Assembly: GCF_015553355.1 (NCBI RefSeq)
Contig: NZ_JADNGN010000017.1
Coordinates: forward strand, 1-41,068
DNA length: 41,068 nt
Reading direction: 5' to 3'
From: Collinsella aerofaciens
Lineage (GTDB): Bacteria > Actinomycetota > Coriobacteriia > Coriobacteriales > Coriobacteriaceae
Shown: positions 1-7,918 of the stretch, piece by piece
How positions within the stretch are numbered: the first letter of the stretch is position 1
Layout of the letters: every line of letters starts with the position of its first letter
Position numbers and translations under genes: made by a program
Notes under the pieces: model-generated
Seen by the model: only the letters and a program-made list of their open reading frames with translations
What the model was told of the DNA's origin: nothing
Databases searched by the model: none

Positions 1-56
1 TGGGACGGGGATTAAAAAATCATTAGGTACGCAATGATTTTTAAATCCCCGTCCCA
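1..56. repeat. 24-bp-stem palindrome starting TGGGACGGGG
   Basis: Bases 1-24 pair with 33-56 around an 8-base loop, with one mismatch. The outer ten bases (TGGGACGGGG) recur at 40919 and 40973 at the other end of the window. The internal A and T runs would let it work as a terminator in either direction. It could be one copy of a dispersed intergenic repeat; the gene to its left is outside the window. Confidence 0.7.
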
Positions 57-85
57 GAAAAATCATTGTGGGAGAGGAGATGTTG

Positions 86-661
86 ATGAAGCCGTTGCTG
101 TTGCACGCCTGCTGTGCGCCGTGCTCGCTGGAGCCGGTCCGCCTGCTGCGCGAGGAGGGGTTTGAGCCCACGATTTGCTGGACCAACCCCAATATTCAGC
201 CGCGCGATGAATGGCAGCGCCGCTTGGACGAGCTGCGCCGGTGGTGTGCTGATGGCGACATCGAGCTCATTGAAGCAGGCGAGGACCGCGAGCGCTGGGA
301 GGCCGGTGTGGCCCCGTTGGGCGCCGATCGACCCCGCCGCTGTCGTGTGTGCTATGCCTTGCGCTTGGCCGAGGCGTGCCGGGTTGCCGAGGAGCGTGGA
401 TTTGAATACGTGGGCACGACGCTCGCCGTCTCGCCGTATCAGTTGTTCGACACCTGCAATGATGTGTTGGGGCGTTTGGCTGCCGCCCGCGGGCTCACTC
501 CGGTGATTCGCGATTTTCGCCCGTATTACCCCGAGGCGACACGCCGTTCGCGCGAGCTTGGCATGTATCGGCAAAACTACTGTGGTTGCCGATTCTCGGC
601 CGTTGAAGCGGCCATGGACCGCGCCCGCATTCGCGACGAGCGCAAGGCTGCCAAAAAGTAG
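86..661 (+). CDS. queH: Epoxyqueuosine reductase QueH
   Basis: Reduces epoxyqueuosine to queuosine in the wobble position of tRNA, the last step of Q synthesis, replacing the cobalamin enzyme QueG in many bacteria. The 191-residue protein has the family's cysteine pattern: HACCAPC (C9, C10, C13), a second pair C86/C89 (RCRVC) and C166/C168 (NYCGC), expected to hold an iron-sulfur cluster and an adjacent metal. In-frame GTG (68) and ATG (80) codons lie before or inside the purine-rich GGAGAGGAG at 71-79, so the ATG at 86, six bases beyond it, is the best start. queA follows after 64 bases on the same strand and tgt lies 5 kb on. Family assignment is firm; the cluster chemistry is from family knowledge. 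Confidence 0.9.
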   Translation: MKPLLLHACCAPCSLEPVRLLREEGFEPTICWTNPNIQPRDEWQRRLDELRRWCADGDIELIEAGEDRERWEAGVAPLGADRPRRCRVCYALRLAEACRVAEERGFEYVGTTLAVSPYQLFDTCNDVLGRLAAARGLTPVIRDFRPYYPEATRRSRELGMYRQNYCGCRFSAVEAAMDRARIRDERKAAKK

Positions 662-725
662 TTCATTTGGGACGTCAGCCTGCTAGGATGTAGAGCGGAC
701 TTTAACTATATAAGGAGTATCCGAC

Positions 726-1943
726 GTGTCTATGCGTACCGATGATTTTGACTATAACCTTCCTGAGGAACTGATTGCCCAGGCGCCTGCCGAGCCGCGC
801 GACTCCTGCCGCCTGTTGGTGGTGGATCGCAAGGGCTCCCGGGCGGGAACGCCGTTGGAGCACGGCGGTACCGTTGAGCACCGCATCTTCCGCGACATCA
901 TCGACTATATCGAGCCGGGCGACGTGCTCGTCATCAACAAGACGCGCGTGATGCCGGCCCGCCTGATCGGTCGCAAGGCCGGCTCGGGCGGCGTGGTCGA
1001 GACGCTGCTGCTCAAGCGCCGCGAGGATGTGGATCCGCTGGGTCACGTTTGGGAGTGCCTGGTCAAGCCGGGTAAGCGCCTGAAGCCCGGTGCTCAGATT
1101 GAGTATCGTGCGGGCGGCGCCCATGCGCCCGAGGGCGCGCCCGTGGTGCTGACGGCCGAGGTCGTCGACTTTGTTACCGATAGCCGCGGTGGCCGTCTGG
1201 TGCGCTTTGAGCCGGCCGGTTGCAATGCCGCCGGCGACCCGCGCACGCTCGACGAGGCCATCCACGCTGCCGGCCACGTGCCGCTGCCGCCCTACATTAC
1301 CGATTACGAGGGCGATCCCGAGAAGTACCAGACCGTCTACGCCATGAAGGAGGAGCACTCGGCTGCCGCTCCTACGGCGGGTCTTCACTTTACTCCCGAG
1401 CTCATGGCCGCTATCGAGGCCAAGGGTGCGAAGTTTGCCGCCGTCGAGCTCGAGGTGGGTATCGATACCTTCCGTCTGGTGGAGGAGGACGACCCTACAC
1501 AGCACGTGATGCACACCGAGCGCTACCACGTGTCGCAGGAGGTTGTCGACGCTGTGCATAAGGCGAAGGCCGAGGGCCATCGTGTGATCGCCGTCGGCAC
1601 TACCGCAGTGCGCTCGCTCGAGAGCGCGTTTGACGCGGACGCGCCGGTGTCCGATCCGGCTGTGACGGCGCGCTATTTTGAGGGCCGCGAGGACGGGGCC
1701 GACACGCTCGGCCGCGGTGACATCGTGGTGCGCGAGAATGCGACGACGCAGCTCTACCTCATGCCCGGCTCGACCTATCACGTGGTTGACGCGCTGATCA
1801 CGAACTTCCACGTGCCGCGCTCCACGCTCATGATGCTCGTAAGCGCGCTTGCCTCCCGCGACCAGATCATGGATGCCTACGCCGCCGCCATCGAGGAGCG
1901 CTACCGCTTCTTCAGCTTTGGCGACGCAATGCTCATTCAGTAG
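726..1943 (+). CDS. queA: tRNA preQ1 ribosyltransferase-isomerase QueA
   Basis: S-adenosylmethionine:tRNA ribosyltransferase-isomerase, which moves the ribosyl part of SAM onto preQ1 in tRNA to give epoxyqueuosine, the substrate of the neighbouring QueH. The 405-residue protein begins with the typical DDFDYNLPEELIAQ segment and contains VLVINKTRVMPARL, AAPTAGLHFT and LITNFHVPRSTLMMLVSA, all hallmarks of the family. It is somewhat longer than the usual 340-360 residues because of a longer central part. The start is GTG at 726: AAGGAG at 712-717 is eight bases upstream, whereas the ATG at 732 would be too far. A perfect hairpin begins at the stop codon. Confidence 0.94.
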   Translation: MSMRTDDFDYNLPEELIAQAPAEPRDSCRLLVVDRKGSRAGTPLEHGGTVEHRIFRDIIDYIEPGDVLVINKTRVMPARLIGRKAGSGGVVETLLLKRREDVDPLGHVWECLVKPGKRLKPGAQIEYRAGGAHAPEGAPVVLTAEVVDFVTDSRGGRLVRFEPAGCNAAGDPRTLDEAIHAAGHVPLPPYITDYEGDPEKYQTVYAMKEEHSAAAPTAGLHFTPELMAAIEAKGAKFAAVELEVGIDTFRLVEEDDPTQHVMHTERYHVSQEVVDAVHKAKAEGHRVIAVGTTAVRSLESAFDADAPVSDPAVTARYFEGREDGADTLGRGDIVVRENATTQLYLMPGSTYHVVDALITNFHVPRSTLMMLVSALASRDQIMDAYAAAIEERYRFFSFGDAMLIQ

Positions 1944-1971
1944 GTTACGGCGTTTTACAAACGCCGTAACC
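1943..1971. terminator. Perfect 13-bp hairpin after queA
   Basis: GGTTACGGCGTTT pairs perfectly with 1959-1971 around a TAC loop; its first base is the last base of the queA stop codon. There is no long T run. It starts the composite element that follows, and the SDR gene's 3' side has a hairpin in the same place (5273-5296). Confidence 0.65.
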
Positions 1972-1974
1972 GGT

Positions 1975-2250
1975 CGACGCTGCGCGGGCCGCATTTGGAC
2001 AATCTGACGTTCAACTTCAAGGGCGCGACCAGAAGGTCAGCGCCCTTTCGTTTCACGTCACCTTGTCTCAAATGCGACCCGCTCGCTGTCGTTGCCAAAA
2101 CATCGGCGCTTCCGTTGTTGTCGCTGTAGTCATTGGGTAGTCATTGGGGACGTTCTTAAATGACTAGTCAAAGGGGACACTCTTACGGCACTTGGCACTT
2201 GGGGACGTTCCTTTTGTGCCGGCACCTGGGGACAGTCCTTATGTCAAGAG
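1975..2250. repeat. Composite structured intergenic repeat, copy 1
   Basis: The copy has short constant blocks also found at 5302-5540: CGACGCTGCGCGG (1975-1987), GACCAGAAGGTC (2027-2038), CGCTCGCTGTCGTTG (2080-2094), CATCGGCG (2101-2108), and a block from GGGGACGTTCTTAAATG to ACTAGTC (2146-2169). Between them lie three nested stems: 1986-2002 with 2063-2080, 2005-2010 with 2055-2060, and 2019-2026 with 2040-2047, the last followed by a short T run. The rest, to about 2250, is degenerate GGGGAC/CCGGCACCTGG repeats. No gene is seen in 1944-2292. Confidence 0.65.
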
Positions 2251-2292
2251 ATCGGTGCAAGAGGGATAGGTTGCCTTGCGTCGATCTAAATA

Positions 2293-2358
2293 AGTTGCGG
2301 TGAGATAGTTCTTGAATTGGCCTTTTTGGGGCTAAACAGAAACTTTCTCACCGCAACT
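2293..2358. repeat. TTGCGGTG hairpin repeat, copy 1
   Basis: Outer arms AGTTGCGGTGAGATAGTT (2293-2310) pair with 2341-2358, with an inner TTGGCC/GGCTAA stem. It lies between the convergent queA and the coiled-coil gene, so it may terminate both. Related copies are at 8543, 12106 and 15380. Confidence 0.75.
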
Positions 2359-2385
2359 GAGTTGAGGCGTTTTTTGGCAGCTGGT

Positions 2386-4161
2386 TTACTTGCTTGCGAA
2401 CAGCCAGATCAGGATGATTGCCAGAATCACGGCGACGATGCAGACGATGGCGCCAGTGAATTTGATGCGTGAGTCGCGGGTACGCTCGCGCACCGCGTCC
2501 TCGGTGGCCTCGAGCTGGGCGACTTCTTGCTCGGTCTCGGCGTGTTCGGCTTTGTCTCGGGCCAAGGATCCTGCAAGCGACTCAGTGATCTCTGGATGGT
2601 CATGCACCTCGGTCGCCTGCTCGATGATCGACTGTGCATGTGCGGCATCTGCTTGGGCGTTGGCGATGCTTTGCTCTTGGTCGCGGCGTGCCTTGTCCTC
2701 GGCGGCTATCTTCTCGCGCAGTTCGCGCTGGCGCGTCGTGGCGGCAGTTTTCGCCGTCTGCAGCTCGTCGCGCGCGGCATCGGCCTCAGTCGTCACGGCT
2801 TGGTGTGCGCGTTTGGCTTCGGCAATGGGGGCTTGAGCCTGCTCGACGGCCTGCTCGGCTGCGGCAAGCGAGTGCTCAAGGTCGGCGGTGATGCGCGGGA
2901 CATCTTCTTCGGCTTTTCGCAGGGCATCTGCCGTGTCGGAGATCTGCATCGAGAGCTCGCTGGTGCGCACCGTATAGTTGGCGGGATTTGCCGAGGGATT
3001 GCGTTGCAGCTCGGCATACTCATGACGCAGCGTCTCGAGCTGGGCGCGCGTGGCGTCGACGGTTTGTTGTGCGGCCGCAATGCCGGCGTCTCGCTCGGCC
3101 TTCACCTTGTCGCGGATGCGCTTGGAATCCTCAAGACGTCGAACGAGGCGGTTGCCGGTCTCGCGAGAGCTTGCCTCGCGGGCCTCCACGGCGTCGAGCG
3201 CGGCCTTCAGGCGGAGCTCAGTCGCGTCATCCTCTGTCTTCATTTGTTCGAACTGACCCTTGAGCTCTGTCGCTTTGGCGGCGTGGGCATCACGGTCAAT
3301 CTCGGCTGCCGCGGCGGCCTTTTGCGCTGTAGCAATCGCTTGGCGCTGGTCGGCGACGATCTGGTCGTAGCGGCCTGCGATATCCTGGCGCGTCTCGAGT
3401 TCCTCGGCCTGATCGGCAATGCGCTGCTCAAGTTCGGTCAGGTGGGCGCGGGCATCGGCAAGTGCCTTTTTCGCGGCGTTCATCTCGCGCATGGCCGAGG
3501 CGCCCTGGGCGATAAAGGTGCCCACGGCGTTCGCGGTGTTCGAGACAGCGGTCCCCAGATCGCGGCTCGCGGCGGGGGAGTGCGGGGCGGTCGGGCGAGT
3601 GGTGTCGGCAGCGTCCGCATCGGCAGTCTGCGGCGCGGCGATATTGCCGGTACCGCCCTCGACCACAGAAAAGCCTGCTGCGTGCGGATCGACCGCATCG
3701 GCGCCAATCGTGGGGTGCTCGAGCTGGAGAAACGAGGGCATGGTACTGCCCTGGTCGGCAACCGGAGTCTCGCCGGGCACAAAGGTCGAGGCCGCCTCGG
3801 CGGCCTCCTCTTCCTCGGCATCAATATCGGCATCGGCGACGGCGTCTTTCATCGCTTTGACGGCATCCATCATGGAGTCCATGACGGCATCGAGCTCTTC
3901 TTCCGAAGACACCTCGATGGGGCCTGCCGCCTGTGGCGCGGGGTCTGTGTCGGGTTCGGCATCGCTCGGCTCCGGCTGCTCGCTTTCGTCATGCTCGACA
4001 GTATCGTCTGTGTCTGTTGCCTTGTCCGCATCGGCGTGCGCATCTGCGGTGGCGGGCGCATCGGTGGAGGCGTCGATGCAGGTGGGAGTATCGCAGTCGT
4101 CGACGGCGTCTGCGGAATGATCAATATGCTGTTGAGTCTGGGGATCCAGCTCGTCTGTCAT
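2386..4161 (-). CDS. Acidic coiled-coil protein with C-terminal membrane anchor
   Basis: No known family recognised. The 591-residue product has three parts: an acidic, low-complexity N-terminal third rich in D, E, A, T and S, probably disordered; a long heptad-like central region (roughly residues 230-555, rich in A, E, Q, K and R) expected to form an extended coiled coil; and one hydrophobic segment near the C-terminus (about 567-589, including AIVCIVAVILAIILIWLF) followed by only a few residues. This predicts a tail-anchored protein with its rod in the cytoplasm. The ATG at 4161 lies nine bases from AGGAG; an ATG six bases earlier is too close. A role in envelope organisation is possible but is only inference. 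The opposite-strand open frame is a codon-bias shadow. Confidence 0.75.
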   Translation of the reverse strand: MTDELDPQTQQHIDHSADAVDDCDTPTCIDASTDAPATADAHADADKATDTDDTVEHDESEQPEPSDAEPDTDPAPQAAGPIEVSSEEELDAVMDSMMDAVKAMKDAVADADIDAEEEEAAEAASTFVPGETPVADQGSTMPSFLQLEHPTIGADAVDPHAAGFSVVEGGTGNIAAPQTADADAADTTRPTAPHSPAASRDLGTAVSNTANAVGTFIAQGASAMREMNAAKKALADARAHLTELEQRIADQAEELETRQDIAGRYDQIVADQRQAIATAQKAAAAAEIDRDAHAAKATELKGQFEQMKTEDDATELRLKAALDAVEAREASSRETGNRLVRRLEDSKRIRDKVKAERDAGIAAAQQTVDATRAQLETLRHEYAELQRNPSANPANYTVRTSELSMQISDTADALRKAEEDVPRITADLEHSLAAAEQAVEQAQAPIAEAKRAHQAVTTEADAARDELQTAKTAATTRQRELREKIAAEDKARRDQEQSIANAQADAAHAQSIIEQATEVHDHPEITESLAGSLARDKAEHAETEQEVAQLEATEDAVRERTRDSRIKFTGAIVCIVAVILAIILIWLFASK

Positions 4162-4455
4162 AGGCATGTGCTCCTCATCGTTGTTTGTCACCCTATGATA
4201 AAGTCTCGCGTCGACATCCCGCGCGCTGCAGCAAAGTTTCAAAACGTGTTCGATGGCTCGATCTGATAACAATAACTCGGCCGCTTTATCCGGTTTGTAC
4301 TTGACAATCCCTTCGCCGAACGACGTGGTGCCGTTCGCCTGCTGCGGTCTTTATTTTTCACTTGAACCCGCTAAAGTTGCATTTCAGCTTTTGGCGCGTG
4401 AAGTTGGATACGCGCAGTCGGCGGGCGTGCCCGTCGCGATTTGAAAGGACTTTGT

Positions 4456-5256
4456 ATGGGACTTTTCACTGGTAAGACCGTGATCGTCACCGGCGGCGGC
4501 AAGGCCACGCTTAAGGACGGCTCCGCTGGCTCCATCGGCTACGGCATCGATATCGCTTTTGCCAAGGAGGGCGCAAACCTCGTCATCACCGGCCGCAACG
4601 TCGCCAAGCTCGAGGCCGCCAAGGAGTCTCTCGAGGCCGAGTACGGTGTCAAGGTTCTGCCTGTTCAGGCCGATGTCTCGGCTGGTCAGGACAACGAGGC
4701 CGTCGTCCAGAACGTCATCGACAAGGCCATTGAGGAGTTCGGCCGCATCGACGCCGTCGTCAACAATGCTCAGGCTAGCGCCTCGGGCGTGACCATCGCC
4801 GATCACACCATGGATCAGTTTAACCTGGCCATTTACTCCGGTCTGTATGCTACCTATCTGTACATGCAGAAGGCCTATCCGCACCTGAAGGAGACCAAGG
4901 GCTCCGTGGTCAACTTTGCCTCGGGCGCCGGCCTGTTTGGCAACTATGGCCAGTGCAGCTATGCTGCCGCCAAGGAGGGCATCCGCGGCCTGACCCGCGT
5001 TGCCGCCAACGAGTGGGGCAAGGACGGCATCAACGTCAACATCGTGTGCCCGCTTGCTTGGACCGCTGCGCTCGAGAACTTCCAGGATGCCTATCCCGAG
5101 GCGTTCAAGGCCAACGTCCACATGCCGCCGGCTGGTCACTACGGCGACGTCGAGAAGGAAATCGGCCGCGTGGTCGTTCAGCTCTGCGGTCCCGACTTTA
5201 AGTACATGAACGGCGAGACCGTCACCCTCGAGGGTGGCATGGGCCAGCGGCCGTAG
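4456..5256 (+). CDS. SDR-family NAD(P)-dependent oxidoreductase
   Basis: A short-chain dehydrogenase of 266 residues with a single Rossmann domain. The cofactor loop begins TGGG at residue 12 but carries about nine extra residues before the rest of the glycine motif (GSIGYG, 25-30). TGRN at 45-48 after the second strand suggests NADP(H). The NNAG motif reads NNAQ (103-106). The active-site residues S156, Y169 and K173 (SYAAAK) are present, so catalysis is likely. Substrate is unknown; a steroid or bile-acid substrate would be a guess. The start at 4456 follows AAAGGA by six bases. A hairpin and the second copy of the composite repeat lie downstream, so it is probably a single-gene unit. Confidence 0.88.
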   Translation: MGLFTGKTVIVTGGGKATLKDGSAGSIGYGIDIAFAKEGANLVITGRNVAKLEAAKESLEAEYGVKVLPVQADVSAGQDNEAVVQNVIDKAIEEFGRIDAVVNNAQASASGVTIADHTMDQFNLAIYSGLYATYLYMQKAYPHLKETKGSVVNFASGAGLFGNYGQCSYAAAKEGIRGLTRVAANEWGKDGINVNIVCPLAWTAALENFQDAYPEAFKANVHMPPAGHYGDVEKEIGRVVVQLCGPDFKYMNGETVTLEGGMGQRP

Positions 5257-5272
5257 GGGTTACGTCTCAGGT

Positions 5273-5296
5273 TCCGCCGTTCTAACGAACGGCGGA
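5273..5296. terminator. Perfect 10-bp hairpin after the SDR gene
   Basis: TCCGCCGTTC pairs with GAACGGCGGA around TAAC, 16 bases after the stop codon. It occupies the same place relative to the composite repeat as the hairpin after queA. Confidence 0.6.
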
Positions 5297-5301
5297 CCAG
5301 C

Positions 5302-5540
5302 CGACGCTGCGCGGTCACCAGAGCGACAGCTTGTCATTCAAAGAGGACGGCATGACCAGAAGGTCTATGCCGTCCTCTTTTCATGCCAATTTGTTCGCTC
5401 TGGCGACCGCTCGCTGACGTTGTCAGAGCATCGGCGTTGCCTTGGCCGTTGGAAATAATCCCAGATGTAGTCGTTGGGGACGTTCTTAAATGACTAGTCG
5501 AAAGGGACGCTCTTGCCGGCACCTGGGGACGGTCCCTAAG
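5302..5540. repeat. Composite structured intergenic repeat, copy 2
   Basis: Contains the same constant blocks as copy 1 in the same order: CGACGCTGCGCGG (5302-5314), GACCAGAAGGTC (5354-5365), CGCTCGCTGACGTTG (5408-5422), CATCGGCG (5429-5436) and the 5474-5499 block. The stems differ in sequence from copy 1 but still pair: 5311-5328 with 5392-5410, and a perfect 14-bp inner stem 5340-5353 with 5367-5380 ending in a T run, a good terminator. The remaining bases to 5694 are degenerate GGGGAC/GACTAGTCG repeats and the tgt leader; no gene is seen. Confidence 0.7.
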
Positions 5541-5694
5541 TGCCGGCAGATTGGGACACTTCTTTGCAAGATGGCGCTGAAGATTGTCCCCGACGACTAG
5601 TCGTTTAATGCATCAGTTTCTGTCGAGTCGGTGCTTCTTGCGGGTTGCCCGTATAATGGTTTGCGTATGAACCGCAACCAAGGAGTTCCAGTTT

Positions 5695-6834
5695 ATGGAC
5701 CAGAGCCTCTTTAAATTCGATCTGATCGCCGAGGACCCGACGACGCATGCGCGCGCCGGCGTGCTGCACACCCCGCATGGCGACATCGAGACGCCGATCT
5801 TTATGCCCGTGGGCACCAAGGCAAACGTCAAGGGCATCCCCACCGAGACCGTCAAGCAGCTCGGCGCGCAGATCGTGCTCGCCAATACCTACCACCTGTC
5901 CATGCGTCCCGGCGAGGACACCATCGCCGAGCTGGGCGGACTGCACAAGTTTATGAACTGGCATGGCCCCATCCTCACCGACTCGGGCGGCTTCCAGGTC
6001 TTCAGCCACAACGACGCCGTCAAGCTCACCGACGAGGGCGTGCGTTTTATTGTCAACGACTACGACGGTCGCCATGTGTTCTGGACGCCCGAGGACAACA
6101 TGGAAATCGCCATGAAGCTCGGCTCCGATATCTGCATGCAGCTCGACCAGTGCCCGGGCTATCCCGCCACGCGCGCCTACGTTGAGCGCGCCGTTGAGCT
6201 GTCGAGCATGTGGGCCGAGCGCTGCTATAAGGCGCATGCCCGCGATGACCAGGCGCTCTTTGGCATCGTTCAGGGCGGCATGCACCTGGATCTGCGCCTG
6301 CGTTCGCTGCGCCATCTGGAGGAGTGCGGCGACTTCCCGGGCTATGGTATCGGTGGCTATTCGGTGGGCGAGGATCACGAGACCATGTTCGAGACCCTGG
6401 CGCCGCTCGTGAGCGAGTACATGCCCAAGCATAAGCCGCGCTACCTGATGGGTGTCGGCAACCCCACCACGCTCGTGCGCGGCGTGGGCGTGGGCATCGA
6501 CATGTTCGACTGTGTGCTGCCGACGCGCACCGGTCGCATGGGTACGGCGTTCTCCAGTGAAGGTCGCCTTAACTTCCGTAACGCGCGCTTTGCGCACGAC
6601 GACGGCCCCATCGACCCCACCTGCACCTGCCCGGTGTGCACGGGCGGCTACAGCCGCGCGCTCATCCGTCACATGGTCACGCAGAAGGAGATGCTCGGCG
6701 GTATTCTGCTGTCGATGCACAACATCTACTACCTGCTCAGCCTGATGCAGCGCGCCCGCCAGGCCATTATCGAGGGTCGTTACGGCGCGTTCGTGAGTGA
6801 CTGGATGAACAGCCCTGCGGCGGTGGATTACTAA
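5695..6834 (+). CDS. tgt: tRNA-guanine transglycosylase Tgt
   Basis: Exchanges guanine 34 of GUN-anticodon tRNAs for preQ1, the entry step of queuosine modification in tRNA. The 379-residue protein has normal length and all catalytic features: LTDSGGFQVFS with the general acid/base D96, the nucleophile D272 in DCVLPTRTGRMG, and the zinc site C310, C312, C315 and H341 (CTCPVC ... MHN). AAGGAG lies upstream of the ATG at 5695. With queH and queA 4-5 kb upstream, the window holds the tRNA-side steps of the pathway; no preQ1 synthesis gene (queC, D, E or F) is present here, so preQ1 or queuine may be made elsewhere or scavenged. Confidence 0.96.
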   Translation: MDQSLFKFDLIAEDPTTHARAGVLHTPHGDIETPIFMPVGTKANVKGIPTETVKQLGAQIVLANTYHLSMRPGEDTIAELGGLHKFMNWHGPILTDSGGFQVFSHNDAVKLTDEGVRFIVNDYDGRHVFWTPEDNMEIAMKLGSDICMQLDQCPGYPATRAYVERAVELSSMWAERCYKAHARDDQALFGIVQGGMHLDLRLRSLRHLEECGDFPGYGIGGYSVGEDHETMFETLAPLVSEYMPKHKPRYLMGVGNPTTLVRGVGVGIDMFDCVLPTRTGRMGTAFSSEGRLNFRNARFAHDDGPIDPTCTCPVCTGGYSRALIRHMVTQKEMLGGILLSMHNIYYLLSLMQRARQAIIEGRYGAFVSDWMNSPAAVDY

Positions 6835-6982
6835 GAGCGACAGACACACTTGCAGAGCGTGGGCACGGCAATGGTCGAGCGCCAGCCGGTCGTCACATTC
6901 GCTGACACCGGTTGCGCGACCGCTGACCGATAGCTTGCAAGTGCTTGATGCATCGTGGGTACCATACCGAATAGTTGATGTT

Positions 6983-7030
6983 CGGGCGGGTGTTTGACGC
7001 ATGGCGTCGACCCCGCCCGCTTTTCTTTTT
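6983..7030 (+). terminator. Intrinsic terminator between tgt and the LOG gene
   Basis: CGGGCGGG and TTGACGC pair with GCGTCGA and CCCGCCCG across a short apex, followed by TTTTCTTTTT. It ends only a few bases before the ribosome binding site of the next gene, so it could also act on a leader transcript starting after tgt. The 6835-6980 stretch shows no gene. Confidence 0.75.
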
Positions 7031-7046
7031 CTCGATAGGAGTACCC

Positions 7047-7805
7047 ATGATTAAGAATGAGAATGTCGAGGGCGAGCCTGCCTACGACGAGACGTACCGC
7101 CGCGGCCCCGTGGTCATGCGCGGCCCCATGATTCCTAAGGACAACACCTACGCCAACCTGCTGGCGCCCGAGGAGTCGACTGACTGGCTGCACACCGACC
7201 CCTGGCGCGTGCTGCGAATTCAGGCAGAGTTTGTCGATGGCTTTGGCGCACTTGCCGAGCTTGGACCTGCGGTGACCATCTTCGGTAGCGCCCGCACGCC
7301 CAAGACCGATCCGCTCTACAAGGCGGCGCGCACCGTCGGCCGCAAGATCGCGCAGCGCGGCGTGGCGGTTATCACCGGCGGCGGCCCTGGCATCATGGAA
7401 GCGGCCAACAGGGGAGCGGCGAGCGCCAACGGCAAGTCGGTCGGCTTGGGTATCGAACTGCCGCACGAGCAGGGGCTCAACAAATACGTGAACCTAGGTA
7501 TGGACTTCCGCTACTTCTTTGTGCGCAAGACCATGTTCGTTAAGTACAGCTCGGGTGCCATCGTATTTCCCGGCGGCTTTGGTACGCTCGACGAGATGTT
7601 CGAGGTTCTCACGCTGGTGCAGACGCACAAGGTCAAGCGTATGCCGCTCGTGCTGGTGGGCAGCGAGTACTGGCAGGGCCTGTTCGACTGGCTCAATGGC
7701 CCGGTGATGAGCGCCGGTATGATCAGTCCGCTCGATCCGGATCTGGTACACATTACCGACGACCTCAACGAGGCCGTTGACATTGCCCTAAGTGGGCTGA
7801 TGTAG
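7047..7805 (+). CDS. LOG-family nucleotide phosphoribohydrolase
   Basis: A Rossmann-fold protein of the former lysine-decarboxylase-like (TIGR00730/LOG) family; characterised members split nucleoside 5'-monophosphates into base and ribose 5-phosphate. The 252-residue product has the diagnostic GGGPGIMEAANRGA and PGGFGTLDEMFE motifs. The first 60 or so residues are an extension compared with the short plant-type LOG proteins. AGGAG lies before the ATG at 7047; the upstream in-frame codons run through the terminator hairpin and are not coding. The substrate in this organism is not known. Confidence 0.88.
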   Translation: MIKNENVEGEPAYDETYRRGPVVMRGPMIPKDNTYANLLAPEESTDWLHTDPWRVLRIQAEFVDGFGALAELGPAVTIFGSARTPKTDPLYKAARTVGRKIAQRGVAVITGGGPGIMEAANRGAASANGKSVGLGIELPHEQGLNKYVNLGMDFRYFFVRKTMFVKYSSGAIVFPGGFGTLDEMFEVLTLVQTHKVKRMPLVLVGSEYWQGLFDWLNGPVMSAGMISPLDPDLVHITDDLNEAVDIALSGLM

Positions 7806-7837
7806 GGCGAGCGTGCCCACCGCGACATGGATATGTA

Positions 7838-7888
7838 TGGCAATCTGATGCTATCTAACGTCAGTTTGCCATCTAAACTGGGTATACT
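7838..7888 (+). promoter_or_regulatory. Operator dyad and -10 box of the toxin-antitoxin pair
   Basis: TGGCAATCTGATG (7838-7850) and CGTCAGTTTGCCA (7859-7871) are inverted repeats matching at 11 of 13 positions around an 8-base spacer. TATACT at 7883-7888 is a good -10 box, and the dyad covers its -35 region. This is the expected layout for autorepression by the DinJ-like antitoxin, alone or with toxin. Confidence 0.6.
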
Positions 7889-7918
7889 GATGTAAAAGAT
7901 GAGGCGAGGAGGTCGCGT

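Noticed and set aside
702-1994. 430-codon minus-strand frame across queA
   Set aside because: queA on the plus strand matches its family throughout; the antisense frame has no recognisable domain.
1975-2260. CRISPR array
   Set aside because: The repeated GGGGAC blocks are degenerate and unevenly spaced, there are no uniform spacers, and no cas gene is in the window.
2527-4266. Long open frame on the plus strand opposite the coiled-coil gene
   Set aside because: It mirrors the biased codons of the minus-strand gene, lacks a ribosome site, and its product has no domain; the minus-strand protein has clear architecture.
4456-5256. Bile-acid hydroxysteroid dehydrogenase
   Set aside because: Such enzymes are known in Collinsella, but apart from the general SDR core nothing in this sequence points to that substrate.
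6835-6982. Promoter or small gene between tgt and the LOG gene
   Set aside because: A weak TTGCAA/TACCAT pair has 19-base spacing and no coding frame with a ribosome site was found.
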